Source of the DNA: Costertonia aggregata | Lineage (GTDB): Bacteria; Bacteroidota; Bacteroidia; Flavobacteriales; Flavobacteriaceae | Length of the DNA: 64,000 nucleotides | Assembly (NCBI RefSeq): GCF_013402795.1 | Contig: NZ_CP058595.1 | Span: 3,388,001-3,452,000, forward strand | Reading direction: 5' to 3' | Notes under the pieces: model-generated | Told to the model about the DNA's origin: nothing | The model's input: the letters and a program-made list of their open reading frames with translations, nothing else | Database searches by the model: none | In this document: one piece after another, positions 42,832 through 52,226 of the stretch | How positions within the stretch are numbered: the first letter of the stretch is position 1 | Layout: every line of letters starts with the position of its first letter | Translations under genes and position numbers: made by a program

Positions 42832-45362
42832 CCTTTGATGTTTTCTTTGCGTTCTACCTTATCTTTTCCTAAAGATAACATATTGGCAAAAAGCTTGTAA
42901 GCTCCAGAAACACCTGCTGGTAGTTCCCTAAAAAAGCTTAGTCCTGTATAAATATAGTTGCCCTGACCGTACGGAGCTACTAAAAGGCTTCCTTTTTTTT
43001 CATTTTCCCCTTTATCGCTCATTGAAAGGATAGGGGTAAAGGCATTATCCCATTCGTTTGGAAAATATAGACCGCGTTCTTGTATCCATCCATCAAAGTC
43101 GGAAGGTTCAATGACGTTGGGGAAGTTAACAATACTGTGTTTTGATGCTAGTATCTTTACATCGGCGTTTTCATCGGTAACCCTATCGCGGGAAAGAGTT
43201 AATGGATATGGGGCAATGTCCTTAAACTGCTCCTTCCATCTACCCGATGTGTTGTATTGTATCACAAGATTGCCGCCGTCTTTTACATAGTCCAATAAAA
43301 ATCGCTGTTTAAATTTTAAGGCATCCACTACATTATAGGCACGTATGCCCAAAACCACGGCATCAAATTTATCCAAACTACCGGCCTGTATATCATTGGG
43401 GTCTATTATTACTACATTGTAACCTATTTGTTCAAGGCTTTTTGGAACATCATCTCCCGCTCCTACGATATACCCGATGTTTTCACCTGATTTTTCTATG
43501 TTCAACCTCACTACTTTCGCTTCTGAGGGTAAAAGTATAGACTGTGTGGGCACATGATCGTACTCGATTTTCACCAGCTCTTTAGTGATTTTTTTACCGT
43601 TTATCTTGATTATGGGAGAAATAAAGCTCTCATCTTCATAATTGGGTGGCGTAAGCGTAAACATTAAAATTTGTTCGTCTCCTTGTTTTGCGATGTCAAA
43701 GGCTTTGGTTTCAGTATCCACGATCCATCCTTTGGAGTAGCAAAATTGAACCTCTCCCTTTACATTGTCTTTATGTGCTTTTACTGTTATGGGTACCTGT
43801 TTAGGGCTTCCATCGGCAAAAATCAATACCTTATCGCTAAAGCTTGCCGTGACTTCTGGAAGTATTTCAAAGGGTTGATACAATTCGCCCTTATCAGGTT
43901 TGGAATATCTATGCACTACTGGCTTTTCAAAAGATATACTCACCCCATTGATTTCAAGTTGAAACAGTGCATGAAAAGCTCTTGGAGTTTCTGGTTTCCC
44001 AATAAGTTTTTCGTCTTGTACGTTGTACATGCCCAGACTTCCTTTTTCGTTTAACCAATAGGGGCTTGTGTATTGGGTGTTTTCGGGAATATTTATATCG
44101 ATTTTTAAATTTTGTTTTTCATTATTTTTTAAAATGATGGATGGGTTTGATACGGATTTACTGTTGGTAATTTGAATGGATTTTAAAACAATGTTCGTAT
44201 TGCTCCTGTTCAAAGCCTCTATATTTACCTCGACAGTCCCTCCGGGATTGGAATAAGGGGTTTTGGCCGATGCTTCTAGATATAGTCCCGACACTGCTGC
44301 AATGATAGCTTTAAGCTCTTTGGATTTTTGGGTCTTCCAGTGCTCATCGGTTATGTCTTGAAGTAATCCATAGGCCTCTATGAGTTCCGGTAAATGGGAT
44401 GAAGGGTCTTTAAAATTAAAGTTGGCTTCAACCCTGTTCAAAAGGGTACCGATTGCTTTTCCGCCCTTTACCCGGGTCCACGTAGTGTTGATTCCGTCAA
44501 AAATATCGCTTTTATCGCCGGGCAGATCCCCTTTGAGCAGCTCTATATATTCATTTTGTGACCCACGTGTGGATAATCTACCAAAACCTTGGCAAAGGTG
44601 CTGACTGCTCGCTAGTGCAGCAATCTCGTTGTTTGAAACTCCCAGCATTGGATAAAAAACACCAACATCCAGATTGAGCATGTTGGACTTATCTGCCGCA
44701 TCAAACTTTTCTTGACTGCCATAAAACCACCAAGAGGTATTAAAGAAAAGCCTTCTCGGCTGCCACGTTTCCGTATTTTGTAATTGGTTTTTGTATGCGT
44801 TCACATCGTTGGCCAGTTCAAAAGCTTCCATACTCAACATTGCCGATGCAGTGTGATGCCCATGGGTTGTTCCCGGGCTTCGATGGTCAAACCTATTTAT
44901 GATAACGTCGGGCTTGAACTTTCTTATGGCCCAAACCACATCGGCCAGCACTTTTTCTTTGTCCCATATGGTTAAAGTTTCGTCCGGATGTTTGGAGTAC
45001 CCAAAATCATTTGCCCTGGTAAAGATTTGTTCCCCACCATCTACACGTCTAGCCCCTAAAAGTTCTTGGGTTCGTAAAACACCCAAAAGTTCACGTAATT
45101 CGGGACCTATCAGATTTTGACCCCCATCACCTCGGGTCAATGACAAATATGCGGTTCTGGCTTTTACTTTGTTGGATAAATAGGAAATCAATCGGGTATT
45201 TTCGTCATCAGGATGCGCGGCAATATAAAGTGCCGAGCCTAAAAAATTAAGTTTTTGGATATCGTGATGAATTTCGGAAGAAGATTTTTTTACGGGTGCT
45301 TGTGCATTTAGGGATGCCACAAAAAAGGCAAAAGCCAAACAAATTGCCAGAAAACGGTGCAT
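42828..45362 (-). CDS. Exported PIG-L/LmbE-type deacetylase with C-terminal glutamine-amidotransferase-like domain
   Basis: 844 residues. Signal peptide MHRFLAICLAFAFFVASLNA. LmbE motif AHPDDE at 49-54 and later THGHHTASA with the zinc histidines; large middle beta-rich region (NPGGTVEVNIEAL...); C-terminal 200 residues resemble a class I glutamine amidotransferase-like fold (GIRAYNVVDALKF...GNLVIQYNTSGRW). PIG-L proteins deacetylate N-acetylglucosamine-containing compounds. It precedes the microprotein and the SSS symporter, so the three probably handle the same substrate. Confidence 0.88.
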   Translation of the reverse strand: MHRFLAICLAFAFFVASLNAQAPVKKSSSEIHHDIQKLNFLGSALYIAAHPDDENTRLISYLSNKVKARTAYLSLTRGDGGQNLIGPELRELLGVLRTQELLGARRVDGGEQIFTRANDFGYSKHPDETLTIWDKEKVLADVVWAIRKFKPDVIINRFDHRSPGTTHGHHTASAMLSMEAFELANDVNAYKNQLQNTETWQPRRLFFNTSWWFYGSQEKFDAADKSNMLNLDVGVFYPMLGVSNNEIAALASSQHLCQGFGRLSTRGSQNEYIELLKGDLPGDKSDIFDGINTTWTRVKGGKAIGTLLNRVEANFNFKDPSSHLPELIEAYGLLQDITDEHWKTQKSKELKAIIAAVSGLYLEASAKTPYSNPGGTVEVNIEALNRSNTNIVLKSIQITNSKSVSNPSIILKNNEKQNLKIDINIPENTQYTSPYWLNEKGSLGMYNVQDEKLIGKPETPRAFHALFQLEINGVSISFEKPVVHRYSKPDKGELYQPFEILPEVTASFSDKVLIFADGSPKQVPITVKAHKDNVKGEVQFCYSKGWIVDTETKAFDIAKQGDEQILMFTLTPPNYEDESFISPIIKINGKKITKELVKIEYDHVPTQSILLPSEAKVVRLNIEKSGENIGYIVGAGDDVPKSLEQIGYNVVIIDPNDIQAGSLDKFDAVVLGIRAYNVVDALKFKQRFLLDYVKDGGNLVIQYNTSGRWKEQFKDIAPYPLTLSRDRVTDENADVKILASKHSIVNFPNVIEPSDFDGWIQERGLYFPNEWDNAFTPILSMSDKGENEKKGSLLVAPYGQGNYIYTGLSFFRELPAGVSGAYKLFANMLSLGKDKVERKENIKG

Positions 45363-45438
45363 ATGTCTTGATTTAGTCGGTACTCAAAGATAGAAAGATA
45401 AACTAGTGCATATGTGCTTTTAGAACTTCTTTAACAAA

Positions 45439-46017
45439 CTAGTCGGTCGCATCTTCGGCTTGTAGGTTATCATCGATTGAATTATCATCAAAAGAAGAAA
45501 TCAAAGCGACCCCTTTTTGTAATATCAAACTGTTGGGATAGGTAACCATCTCCCCGTTATTTCTTCGTAAATGAAGGTGAAAGGCCCGTATGTCCTCGAT
45601 AACAAAAATATCCTTTACAGGTTCTGGTGTATCGTTGATTTCCTTATCGAATATGCGTATGGTATTTCCTATTTTGAACGGATAGGAAAAAAAAATGATA
45701 ACGCCGGCCGTAACGTTACTTAAAATAGACCACTGCGCAAAAAATGCAATACCGATAACGGCAAAAACCGAAGAAATCAAAACGCCCAAATCCTTGAAGT
45801 TCACGCCCCATATCAAAGTCAAGACCGCAAGGGATGTCATGGTCAAGGCTATTGAAATATATTTGATGATGAGGTTTGTCCTAACCTGATTAAAGTCCCC
45901 AAGCTTACCTACTTTGCGAACCGCTTTGGTAAATCCAAACTTTAGTATCAATACCAGAACAAAAGTGATTAAACTCGACAGAAGTTCACTTTTATGGGCG
46001 GTAATAAATTCTTCCAT
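45439..46017 (-). CDS. Small MscS-family mechanosensitive channel
   Basis: 192 residues. Three membrane segments (LITFVLVLILKFGF, SIALTMTSLAVLTLIWGV, SSVFAVIGIAFFAQWSIL), then the pore-end and beta-domain VTAGVIIFFSYPFKIGNTIRI, matching MscS. It is short because the C-terminal cytoplasmic cage is reduced. Releases solutes on hypo-osmotic shock. Three bases downstream of the lipoprotein gene. Confidence 0.87.
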   Translation of the reverse strand: MEEFITAHKSELLSSLITFVLVLILKFGFTKAVRKVGKLGDFNQVRTNLIIKYISIALTMTSLAVLTLIWGVNFKDLGVLISSVFAVIGIAFFAQWSILSNVTAGVIIFFSYPFKIGNTIRIFDKEINDTPEPVKDIFVIEDIRAFHLHLRRNNGEMVTYPNSLILQKGVALISSFDDNSIDDNLQAEDATD

Positions 46018-46020
46018 AGA

Positions 46021-46980
46021 TTATAATCCTAGACTATCGCGCAAATATACATCACTGTTGCTGTTTTGTGTCCAATACGGTGTGTTCATTGTTTTGATTT
46101 TTGTCGCTTTTGAAGTAAGGGTTTTTGCATTGGCCCCATAACCACTCTTGGAAGTTTCGGACCAGCCCTCTATGGCATAAGGAAATTCTGATGCATATTT
46201 AATTTCCAACGTTCTATCAAGTTCGGGGTATGTTATTGAATATATATTTATACCATTTTCCGTTGTTGATGTAGCGGTTGCGGTATACGCTTTTAACTCC
46301 TTGTGGGATAGTCTTATATATTCCATAGATGGTATTATTTTCAACTCACCGATAGGCAAATCGGACGGATTTATACGTATTTTGTTCCAAAGCTCGTTTT
46401 CCAGCACTGTTTTTTCAAGCTCCAGATTTTGGTCGGCCTCTGACTCAAAATAAGAACGGGACTGTACTTTGAACTTATCTTTGTTGTTTAACTGTGCATA
46501 TACCTGTCCGCACCATTCCTGGGATGAAAAAGAAACTTTGATGGCATGTTGGTTATCGTGCACCGGATAAAAACTACTGCTCATAATGGAATACGGATAT
46601 ATTCCCGTGAGATAATTCTTGGTATGGTTCAATTTTAGGACCGGGATATTATCCGGGTTGGCGCCATCGGCCTTTACTTGTTTGTCATTTAAAAAAGGCT
46701 CGGTTACATAAATAAGTACGGAATTCCCCTCGCGTAGCTGGCCATATCTTGCCTGTTCTATTTTGTATGAAGTGATTTCTGCGTTACCGGCATACCAATA
46801 CTTTTTGAATTCTTCGGAAAGCTGTTTTTTTGGCTTTATTTTGGTATTGTTAGGTTTCTCTGTATTCAGGGCGATGTTACTGTCATTGTTTTTCGCAACT
46901 TCCTTACATGACTGTAAGGTCGAGGTAAGTGCGGCCAAAAGCACCATTGAAATCTCTAGTTTGAACCAATTTTTGAACAT
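46021..46980 (-). CDS. Putative lipoprotein, unknown function
   Basis: 319 residues from ATG 46980 (MFKNWFKLEISMVLLAALTS); a TTG seven codons upstream is possible. The lipobox is TLQSC with Cys at about 25. The body has EQARYGQLREGNSVLIYVTE and KVSFSSQEWCGQVYAQL, without a family I can name. Between maf and the MscS gene on the same strand, with gaps of 37 and 3 bases. Confidence 0.72.
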   Translation of the reverse strand: MFKNWFKLEISMVLLAALTSTLQSCKEVAKNNDSNIALNTEKPNNTKIKPKKQLSEEFKKYWYAGNAEITSYKIEQARYGQLREGNSVLIYVTEPFLNDKQVKADGANPDNIPVLKLNHTKNYLTGIYPYSIMSSSFYPVHDNQHAIKVSFSSQEWCGQVYAQLNNKDKFKVQSRSYFESEADQNLELEKTVLENELWNKIRINPSDLPIGELKIIPSMEYIRLSHKELKAYTATATSTTENGINIYSITYPELDRTLEIKYASEFPYAIEGWSETSKSGYGANAKTLTSKATKIKTMNTPYWTQNSNSDVYLRDSLGL

Positions 46981-47017
46981 GATGTATACGATTTTTTTCA
47001 AAATTACCTAAAATACA

Positions 47018-47605
47018 TCAACCTACCATACCCATTAACGTTTTGTAAACCAATTGTGTAGGCAAACCAACAACGTTGGTATAAGAGCCTTGTATTTCCT
47101 CAATTGCAATCAGCCCTATCCATTCTTGAATGCCGTATGCCCCGGCTTTGTCGAAGGGTTGGTAAGCGTCTATATAAAAATTGATTTCTTCATTGGTCAA
47201 TTCCCGAAATTTTACTCGGGTCACTTGGTGTTGTACGATTTGGTTTTTTAATGTTGTAAAACATACCGATGTGATTACGTCATGCCAATTTCCCGAGAGT
47301 TTTTTTAGCATCTCATAGGCTTCCTGTTTGTCTAAGGCTTTTGCCAAGGATTCTCCATTATGCCAGACAACGGTGTCGGAAGTGATTAAAATCTCTTTTT
47401 GTAACAAGCTGCCTTCAAAGGGGGTGGCCTTCAATTTTGCCAGATAATCCGAGATTTCGGCTCCAGATAATCCTGAAGGATATATTTCCTCAATAGGCTT
47501 TAACCGTATTTCAACATCTAGGCCTAATTCCTTGAAATACTGTTGGCGTCGTGGCGAACCCGATGCGAGTACAAGATGATGGTTTTTTAATCTATCCAGT
47601 AACAT
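47018..47605 (-). CDS. Maf-like nucleotide pyrophosphatase
   Basis: 195 residues. ASGSPRRQQYFKELGL, the SDTVVWHNGE motif and DKAGAYGIQEWIG are standard Maf. Maf proteins hydrolyse non-canonical nucleoside triphosphates to monophosphates and are linked to septum formation. One base separates it from the KdsC-like gene upstream, so they share a transcript. Confidence 0.92.
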   Translation of the reverse strand: MLLDRLKNHHLVLASGSPRRQQYFKELGLDVEIRLKPIEEIYPSGLSGAEISDYLAKLKATPFEGSLLQKEILITSDTVVWHNGESLAKALDKQEAYEMLKKLSGNWHDVITSVCFTTLKNQIVQHQVTRVKFRELTNEEINFYIDAYQPFDKAGAYGIQEWIGLIAIEEIQGSYTNVVGLPTQLVYKTLMGMVG

Positions 47606-47606
47606 A

Positions 47607-48134
47607 CTAATCGTTTGCAGCGCTAAAATTCTCCAACCAATCGCCCCGTACCTTGAGTACTTGTTCTATAACATCACGTACACAGCCATCACCACCGTTT
47701 TTATGGGAGATGTATTTGGACACTGCCTTTACCTCTTGAACCGCGTTTTGCGGGCATGTGGGCAGTCCTACCAGTAGCATGGGTGGGATATCAGGTATAT
47801 CATCCCCCATGTAAAGTACATGCTCTGGTTTTATGTCATAAATATCCAAATATTCTTTTAAGGGCTCTTCTTTGTGATGTGCGCCCATGTAAATATCGGT
47901 TACGCCCAAGCCACGCAGCCTGTTTCTGACACCTTCGTTGGTGCCACCGGTTATGATACATACATTATACCCTTTGTTCAAAGCGGTCTTTAGCGCATAG
48001 CCGTCTTTGACGCTCATTTTCCGTAGCATTTCACCATCTGTGGTAATTATAAGCGTACCATCTGTAAAAACACCATCTACGTCCAAAACAAAGGTGGTGA
48101 TTTGCTTAAGGCTTTCTTTATAACTTTTTTCCAT
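47607..48134 (-). CDS. KdsC-like HAD phosphatase (3-deoxy-D-manno-octulosonate 8-phosphate phosphatase)
   Basis: 175 residues. HAD motif I VLDVDGVFTDGTL, motif III region KDGYALKTAL, and the loop GDDIPDIPPM with GGDGCVRDVIEQVL match the KdsC group, which acts on Kdo-8-phosphate in lipopolysaccharide synthesis. It overlaps the DUF2520 gene by 17 bases. Next to Maf and DUF2520, a gene order common in Bacteroidota to my knowledge. Confidence 0.9.
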   Translation of the reverse strand: MEKSYKESLKQITTFVLDVDGVFTDGTLIITTDGEMLRKMSVKDGYALKTALNKGYNVCIITGGTNEGVRNRLRGLGVTDIYMGAHHKEEPLKEYLDIYDIKPEHVLYMGDDIPDIPPMLLVGLPTCPQNAVQEVKAVSKYISHKNGGDGCVRDVIEQVLKVRGDWLENFSAAND

Positions 48135-48879
48135 ATATTTTTTGAATCGATTGGGTCAATAACCCATATATCTCATATTGGTCTTTGTCCTGTATCTGGT
48201 TTAAATGTTCTTCTATGGTTCTTGTATCGTTTCTTTTAGCGGGGCCGGTCTGCGATTCTTTTGGGGACAGGGTTTGTATTTTATGGGCCGTTTCCATTAT
48301 CAAAGCTTTTAATAGATCAAAGGGTATTTTGTGTTCTGTGCAGATGTTTTCCCCTATATGGTATAGGTGATTGGTAAAATTGTTTACGAATACTGCTGCC
48401 AAATGCAATGGTTTTCTTTGTTCGGAAGTAATATGATAAACTTTTTTTGATAAGGTTTTTGCTAATCGTTCAAGCAATTTTTCATCTTCTTTGTTTTTGG
48501 CCTCAATGCAGATGGGAACGGTTTTAAAATCTATTTTTTTGCCTACGGTAAATGTCTGTAGCGGATAAAAAACACCTTTCCTATTTGATTTCAAGTCGTT
48601 CAGGGGAACACTCCCAGAGGTGTGGCATACCAATCCCCGGTAATTTGTAAATAACTGTGAAACAGTATTTATAGAATCATCACTTATAGCTATGATCAAA
48701 ACATCTGAAGGGTTGATTTTTTTAAAATCAGTTGTCGTCGGGGCATGTTTTTCAAAGTGTGTCAAAGCCTTCTTGTTCCTTCCCACAACCTGTATTACGG
48801 TAACATTGTTTAGTGCTAGAAAGGCATCAAATAGATGTTTCGCTACATTTCCCGTACCTACAAGCGTAATTGTGATCAT
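48118..48879 (-). CDS. Rossmann-like and DUF2520 domain protein
   Basis: 253 residues. ITLVGTGNVAKHLFDAFLAL is the Rossmann nucleotide loop, HTSGSVPL and YPLQTFTVGKKI follow, and the C-terminal helical half contains LHLAAVFVNNFTNHLYHIGE, the DUF2520 signature. The family resembles NADP-dependent reductases (ProC/PanE type) without a known substrate. Overlaps the KdsC-like gene by 17 bases; first of this minus-strand operon. Confidence 0.88.
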   Translation of the reverse strand: MITITLVGTGNVAKHLFDAFLALNNVTVIQVVGRNKKALTHFEKHAPTTTDFKKINPSDVLIIAISDDSINTVSQLFTNYRGLVCHTSGSVPLNDLKSNRKGVFYPLQTFTVGKKIDFKTVPICIEAKNKEDEKLLERLAKTLSKKVYHITSEQRKPLHLAAVFVNNFTNHLYHIGENICTEHKIPFDLLKALIMETAHKIQTLSPKESQTGPAKRNDTRTIEEHLNQIQDKDQYEIYGLLTQSIQKIYGKKL

Positions 48880-48986
48880 GGGCTCAAAAATACAAATTTA
48901 ATGGCCCTGTTCACATTAGGTTTTAATTAACAAAGTTGTTTAACTTTTTAAAGCGCTTTCAAGCTCTTAAAATCATCAAAAGGGCG

Positions 48987-48994
48987 TATTTTTG
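48987..48994 (+). promoter_or_regulatory. Candidate -7 box of the cytochrome c biogenesis gene
   Basis: TATTTTTG fits TAnnTTTG, 26 bases before the ATG at 49021. The -33 box is not clear. Confidence 0.4.
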
Positions 48995-49020
48995 CATGCT
49001 GAAAACCAATTTGTTTACTA

Positions 49021-52000
49021 ATGACAGATTTGCTTAAAAAGATTTTCTTCTCTACACGTTTAATGGCGCTTTTATTCATTGTTTTTGCCGTTGCCATGGC
49101 CTTTGGTACATTTATCGAAAGCAAATACAGCACGGACACTGCCCGCATATGGATTTACAATGCTTGGTGGTTTGAAGCGATAATGGTTTTCTTCGTCATC
49201 AATTTTATTGGCAATATGTTCCGTTATCGTTTATTTCAATGGAAAAAATGGCCCGTGTTGACTTTACATCTTTCTTGGGTTCTTATCATTTTAGGGGCAT
49301 TTATAACCAGGTATATTAGTTTTGAAGGCATGATGCCCATACGGGAGGGAAATTCTGAAAATGTTTTTTATTCGGATAAAACCCACCTAACGGTTTACGT
49401 TGATGGAGAAATTGATGGGCAACCAAGGCGAAAAATCTTAGAAGACGATTTGATAGTGACCGCAGAGGCCTTAAAGTCAAATCTGCCCTGGAATCAAGAT
49501 TTTAACGGACAACCTTTCACCGTTTCTTATGTAGATTTTATTGATGGGGCGGAAGAAGGCCTAATCCCTGACGAAAATGGTAAGGAATTTTTAAAATTGG
49601 TCGAAGCGGGAGACGGTCAACGCCATGAACATTATTTGGAGAGTGGCGAGGTTTCCAATATACATAATGTATTGTTTGCCCTGAACAAACCTACCGATGG
49701 TGCCATCAACATAACGGTCACCGATAGTACATATCAAATAAATTCTCCTTTTGAAGGTGATTTTATGCGAATGGCGGATCAGTTCAAGGGCGAATTGGCA
49801 AAGGATAGCACCCAGCAATTACAGCTTCGTTCGTTATATTCGGTAGGCAACATGCAATTTGTGATACCTGAGCCAGTGGTTAGGGGGGTCAACGGAATTG
49901 TAAAAGTACCTGTCGAAAAAATGACCGAACAGACCTTGGATGCTTTGGTCGTATCGGTATCCAGTAATGGAGAAACGGTTGAGAAGAAGCTGTTGGGAGG
50001 AAAAGGCACTTCTGAATTTTCGGATAAGTTTACCGTGGGCGGGCTTGATTTTATGTTGAGTTATGGCTCCAAAGTATACGAGTTGCCATTTAATATTAAA
50101 CTGAACGATTTCATTGCTGAAAAATACCCTGGCACCGAAAAAGGATATGCTTCTTTTATGAGTAAGGTTACCGTAGAGGACGAGCGCCCGTTCGACTATG
50201 ATATTTTTATGAACAATATTTTGGACCATAGGGGATACCGTTTTTTTCAATCTAGCTTTCACCCCGATGAAAAAGGTACAGTTCTCTCCGTAAACCATGA
50301 CCAATGGGGTACTTGGATTACCTATGTCGGATATTTTTTATTGTATTTAGGGCTCATGGGCATTATGTTTTTTGGGAAAACACGTTTTAAAGATTTGGCC
50401 AACGCATTAAAAAAATTGGAATCCAAGAAAAGGAAGCTTACCACGATATTCTTATTGGGTACGTTGCTGAACGTAGCGGGCCAAGAACATTCTGCGAATG
50501 ATGGCCACGACCATAATGCGGCACCCACACAGGCACAAGTGGATTCGTTGATCAAAACCACGGTTGTATCCGAGGAACACGCTGACAAGTTTGGTGCTTT
50601 GGTCATTCAAGATGATGCTGGCCGAATGAAACCGATACATACATTCTCGTCCGAGCTTTTGCGTAAACTAAGCCTTACCGATAAATATGAAGATATGAAC
50701 GCAGACCAGGTGTTCCTGTCTATGATGTTGGCTCCGGCAGCATGGTATAATGCAGAGTTTATCGCTATTGATAAAAAAGGGGAAAATGACAGTATCCGAA
50801 GTGTTATAGGGGTTCCCAAAGGTCAAAAATATATGAAGGCGACCGACTTTTTTGACAAAAAAGGAAACTACAAGCTAGAACCTTTTCTTCGTGATGCAAC
50901 GGCAACCAATAACCCCAACCAGTTTGAAAAGGATTTTAAGGAAGCCAATATTCGTTTGTCACTTCTAAACGAAGCATTGAGTGGTCAAATTGTCAAGATT
51001 TTCCCATTATTGAACGATGAAAACAATAAATGGATTTCTGCTATCGAATATCGTGGCGGGCAGTTTCAGGTAGGTGATTCGCTGTATGCCAATTTTATCA
51101 AAAATTCTATCCCCTATTATAAGATGACGCTCCAAAAAGCGATAGCTTCTGGAGATTATTCTGATGCGGACAAGCTTTTGGAAGCCTTCAAACAAAACCA
51201 AAAAAACCATGGTAGTGAGGTATTGCCGTCTGATAAAAAAATCAAAACGGAAATCATCTATAACAAGCTGGATATCTTCAACCAGTTATGGAAATGGTAT
51301 CCCTTGGTCGGATTATTACTGTTTTTTGTATTGATTTTTCAGATTTTCAAGGACCGCTCCCTATGGCGTGTCGCCATATATTTCTTGAAAGGAATGATCA
51401 TCATCTTTTTTCTTTGGCATACCGCAGGGCTCGTGTTGCGTTGGTACATTTCGGGCCATGCCCCATGGAGTAACGCTTACGAAAGCATACTGTATGTTGC
51501 TTGGGCCACAATGGCCATAGGCTTGGCTTTCGGGAGAAAAAGCAATATGACCATAGGGGCTTCGGCCTTTGTGGCGGGAATGCTGCTGTGGATAGCCCAT
51601 CAAAATTGGGTAGACCCTGCAATTGGGACCCTCGTTCCTGTACTCGATAGTTACTGGCTCATGATTCACGTTGCCGTAATTGTGGGTAGCTACGGTCCGC
51701 TCACGGTAGGTATGATTTTGGGCGTTGTTAGTCTCATTTTGATAATCCTTACCAACACAAAGAACAAAACCCGTATGGAAGTGAATCTCAAAGAAATGAC
51801 CATTATCAACGAAATCTCATTGACCGTTGGTCTGATTATGCTGACCATAGGCAATTTTTTAGGTGGGCAATGGGCCAACGAGAGTTGGGGGCGTTATTGG
51901 GGCTGGGACCCTAAGGAAACTTGGGCATTGATTTCCATTATGGTGTATGCCTTCGTGATCCACACACGATTGGTACCAGGGCTTAGGGGCAAGTGGTTGT

Positions 52001-52209
52001 TCAACTTCTTGAGCGTCATCGCTTTCGGGAGTATTATGATGACCTATTTTGGCGTTAATTATTATTTGGTAGGCCTTCACAGTTACGGCCAGAGTGGTGC
52101 AGCGGCCATAACGCCAGACTATGTTTGGTATATTGCGTTAGGCGCCGCCATTTTGGGTGGAGTAAGTTATTGGAGGTACAAGGCCAATTATGTAAAAACG
52201 GCCAGTTAA
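49021..52209 (+). CDS. Cytochrome c biogenesis protein, ResB-CcsA fusion
   Basis: 1,062 residues. N-terminal ResB-like part with about three membrane helices and a large periplasmic region; then a CcsA half with multiple helices and the haem-handling WWD motif W-GRYWGWDPKETW at about 955-968. Histidines in the helices near HTAGLVLRWYISGHAPWSNAYE are probable haem ligands. Together they export haem and ligate it to apocytochrome c (system II); the fused CcsBA form is usual in Bacteroidota. Middle segment about 490-530 includes a histidine-rich stretch (EHSANDGHDHNAAPTQAQ). Single-gene unit. Confidence 0.93.
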   Translation: MTDLLKKIFFSTRLMALLFIVFAVAMAFGTFIESKYSTDTARIWIYNAWWFEAIMVFFVINFIGNMFRYRLFQWKKWPVLTLHLSWVLIILGAFITRYISFEGMMPIREGNSENVFYSDKTHLTVYVDGEIDGQPRRKILEDDLIVTAEALKSNLPWNQDFNGQPFTVSYVDFIDGAEEGLIPDENGKEFLKLVEAGDGQRHEHYLESGEVSNIHNVLFALNKPTDGAINITVTDSTYQINSPFEGDFMRMADQFKGELAKDSTQQLQLRSLYSVGNMQFVIPEPVVRGVNGIVKVPVEKMTEQTLDALVVSVSSNGETVEKKLLGGKGTSEFSDKFTVGGLDFMLSYGSKVYELPFNIKLNDFIAEKYPGTEKGYASFMSKVTVEDERPFDYDIFMNNILDHRGYRFFQSSFHPDEKGTVLSVNHDQWGTWITYVGYFLLYLGLMGIMFFGKTRFKDLANALKKLESKKRKLTTIFLLGTLLNVAGQEHSANDGHDHNAAPTQAQVDSLIKTTVVSEEHADKFGALVIQDDAGRMKPIHTFSSELLRKLSLTDKYEDMNADQVFLSMMLAPAAWYNAEFIAIDKKGENDSIRSVIGVPKGQKYMKATDFFDKKGNYKLEPFLRDATATNNPNQFEKDFKEANIRLSLLNEALSGQIVKIFPLLNDENNKWISAIEYRGGQFQVGDSLYANFIKNSIPYYKMTLQKAIASGDYSDADKLLEAFKQNQKNHGSEVLPSDKKIKTEIIYNKLDIFNQLWKWYPLVGLLLFFVLIFQIFKDRSLWRVAIYFLKGMIIIFFLWHTAGLVLRWYISGHAPWSNAYESILYVAWATMAIGLAFGRKSNMTIGASAFVAGMLLWIAHQNWVDPAIGTLVPVLDSYWLMIHVAVIVGSYGPLTVGMILGVVSLILIILTNTKNKTRMEVNLKEMTIINEISLTVGLIMLTIGNFLGGQWANESWGRYWGWDPKETWALISIMVYAFVIHTRLVPGLRGKWLFNFLSVIAFGSIMMTYFGVNYYLVGLHSYGQSGAAAITPDYVWYIALGAAILGGVSYWRYKANYVKTAS

Positions 52210-52226
52210 GTAAAAATACCCAAATA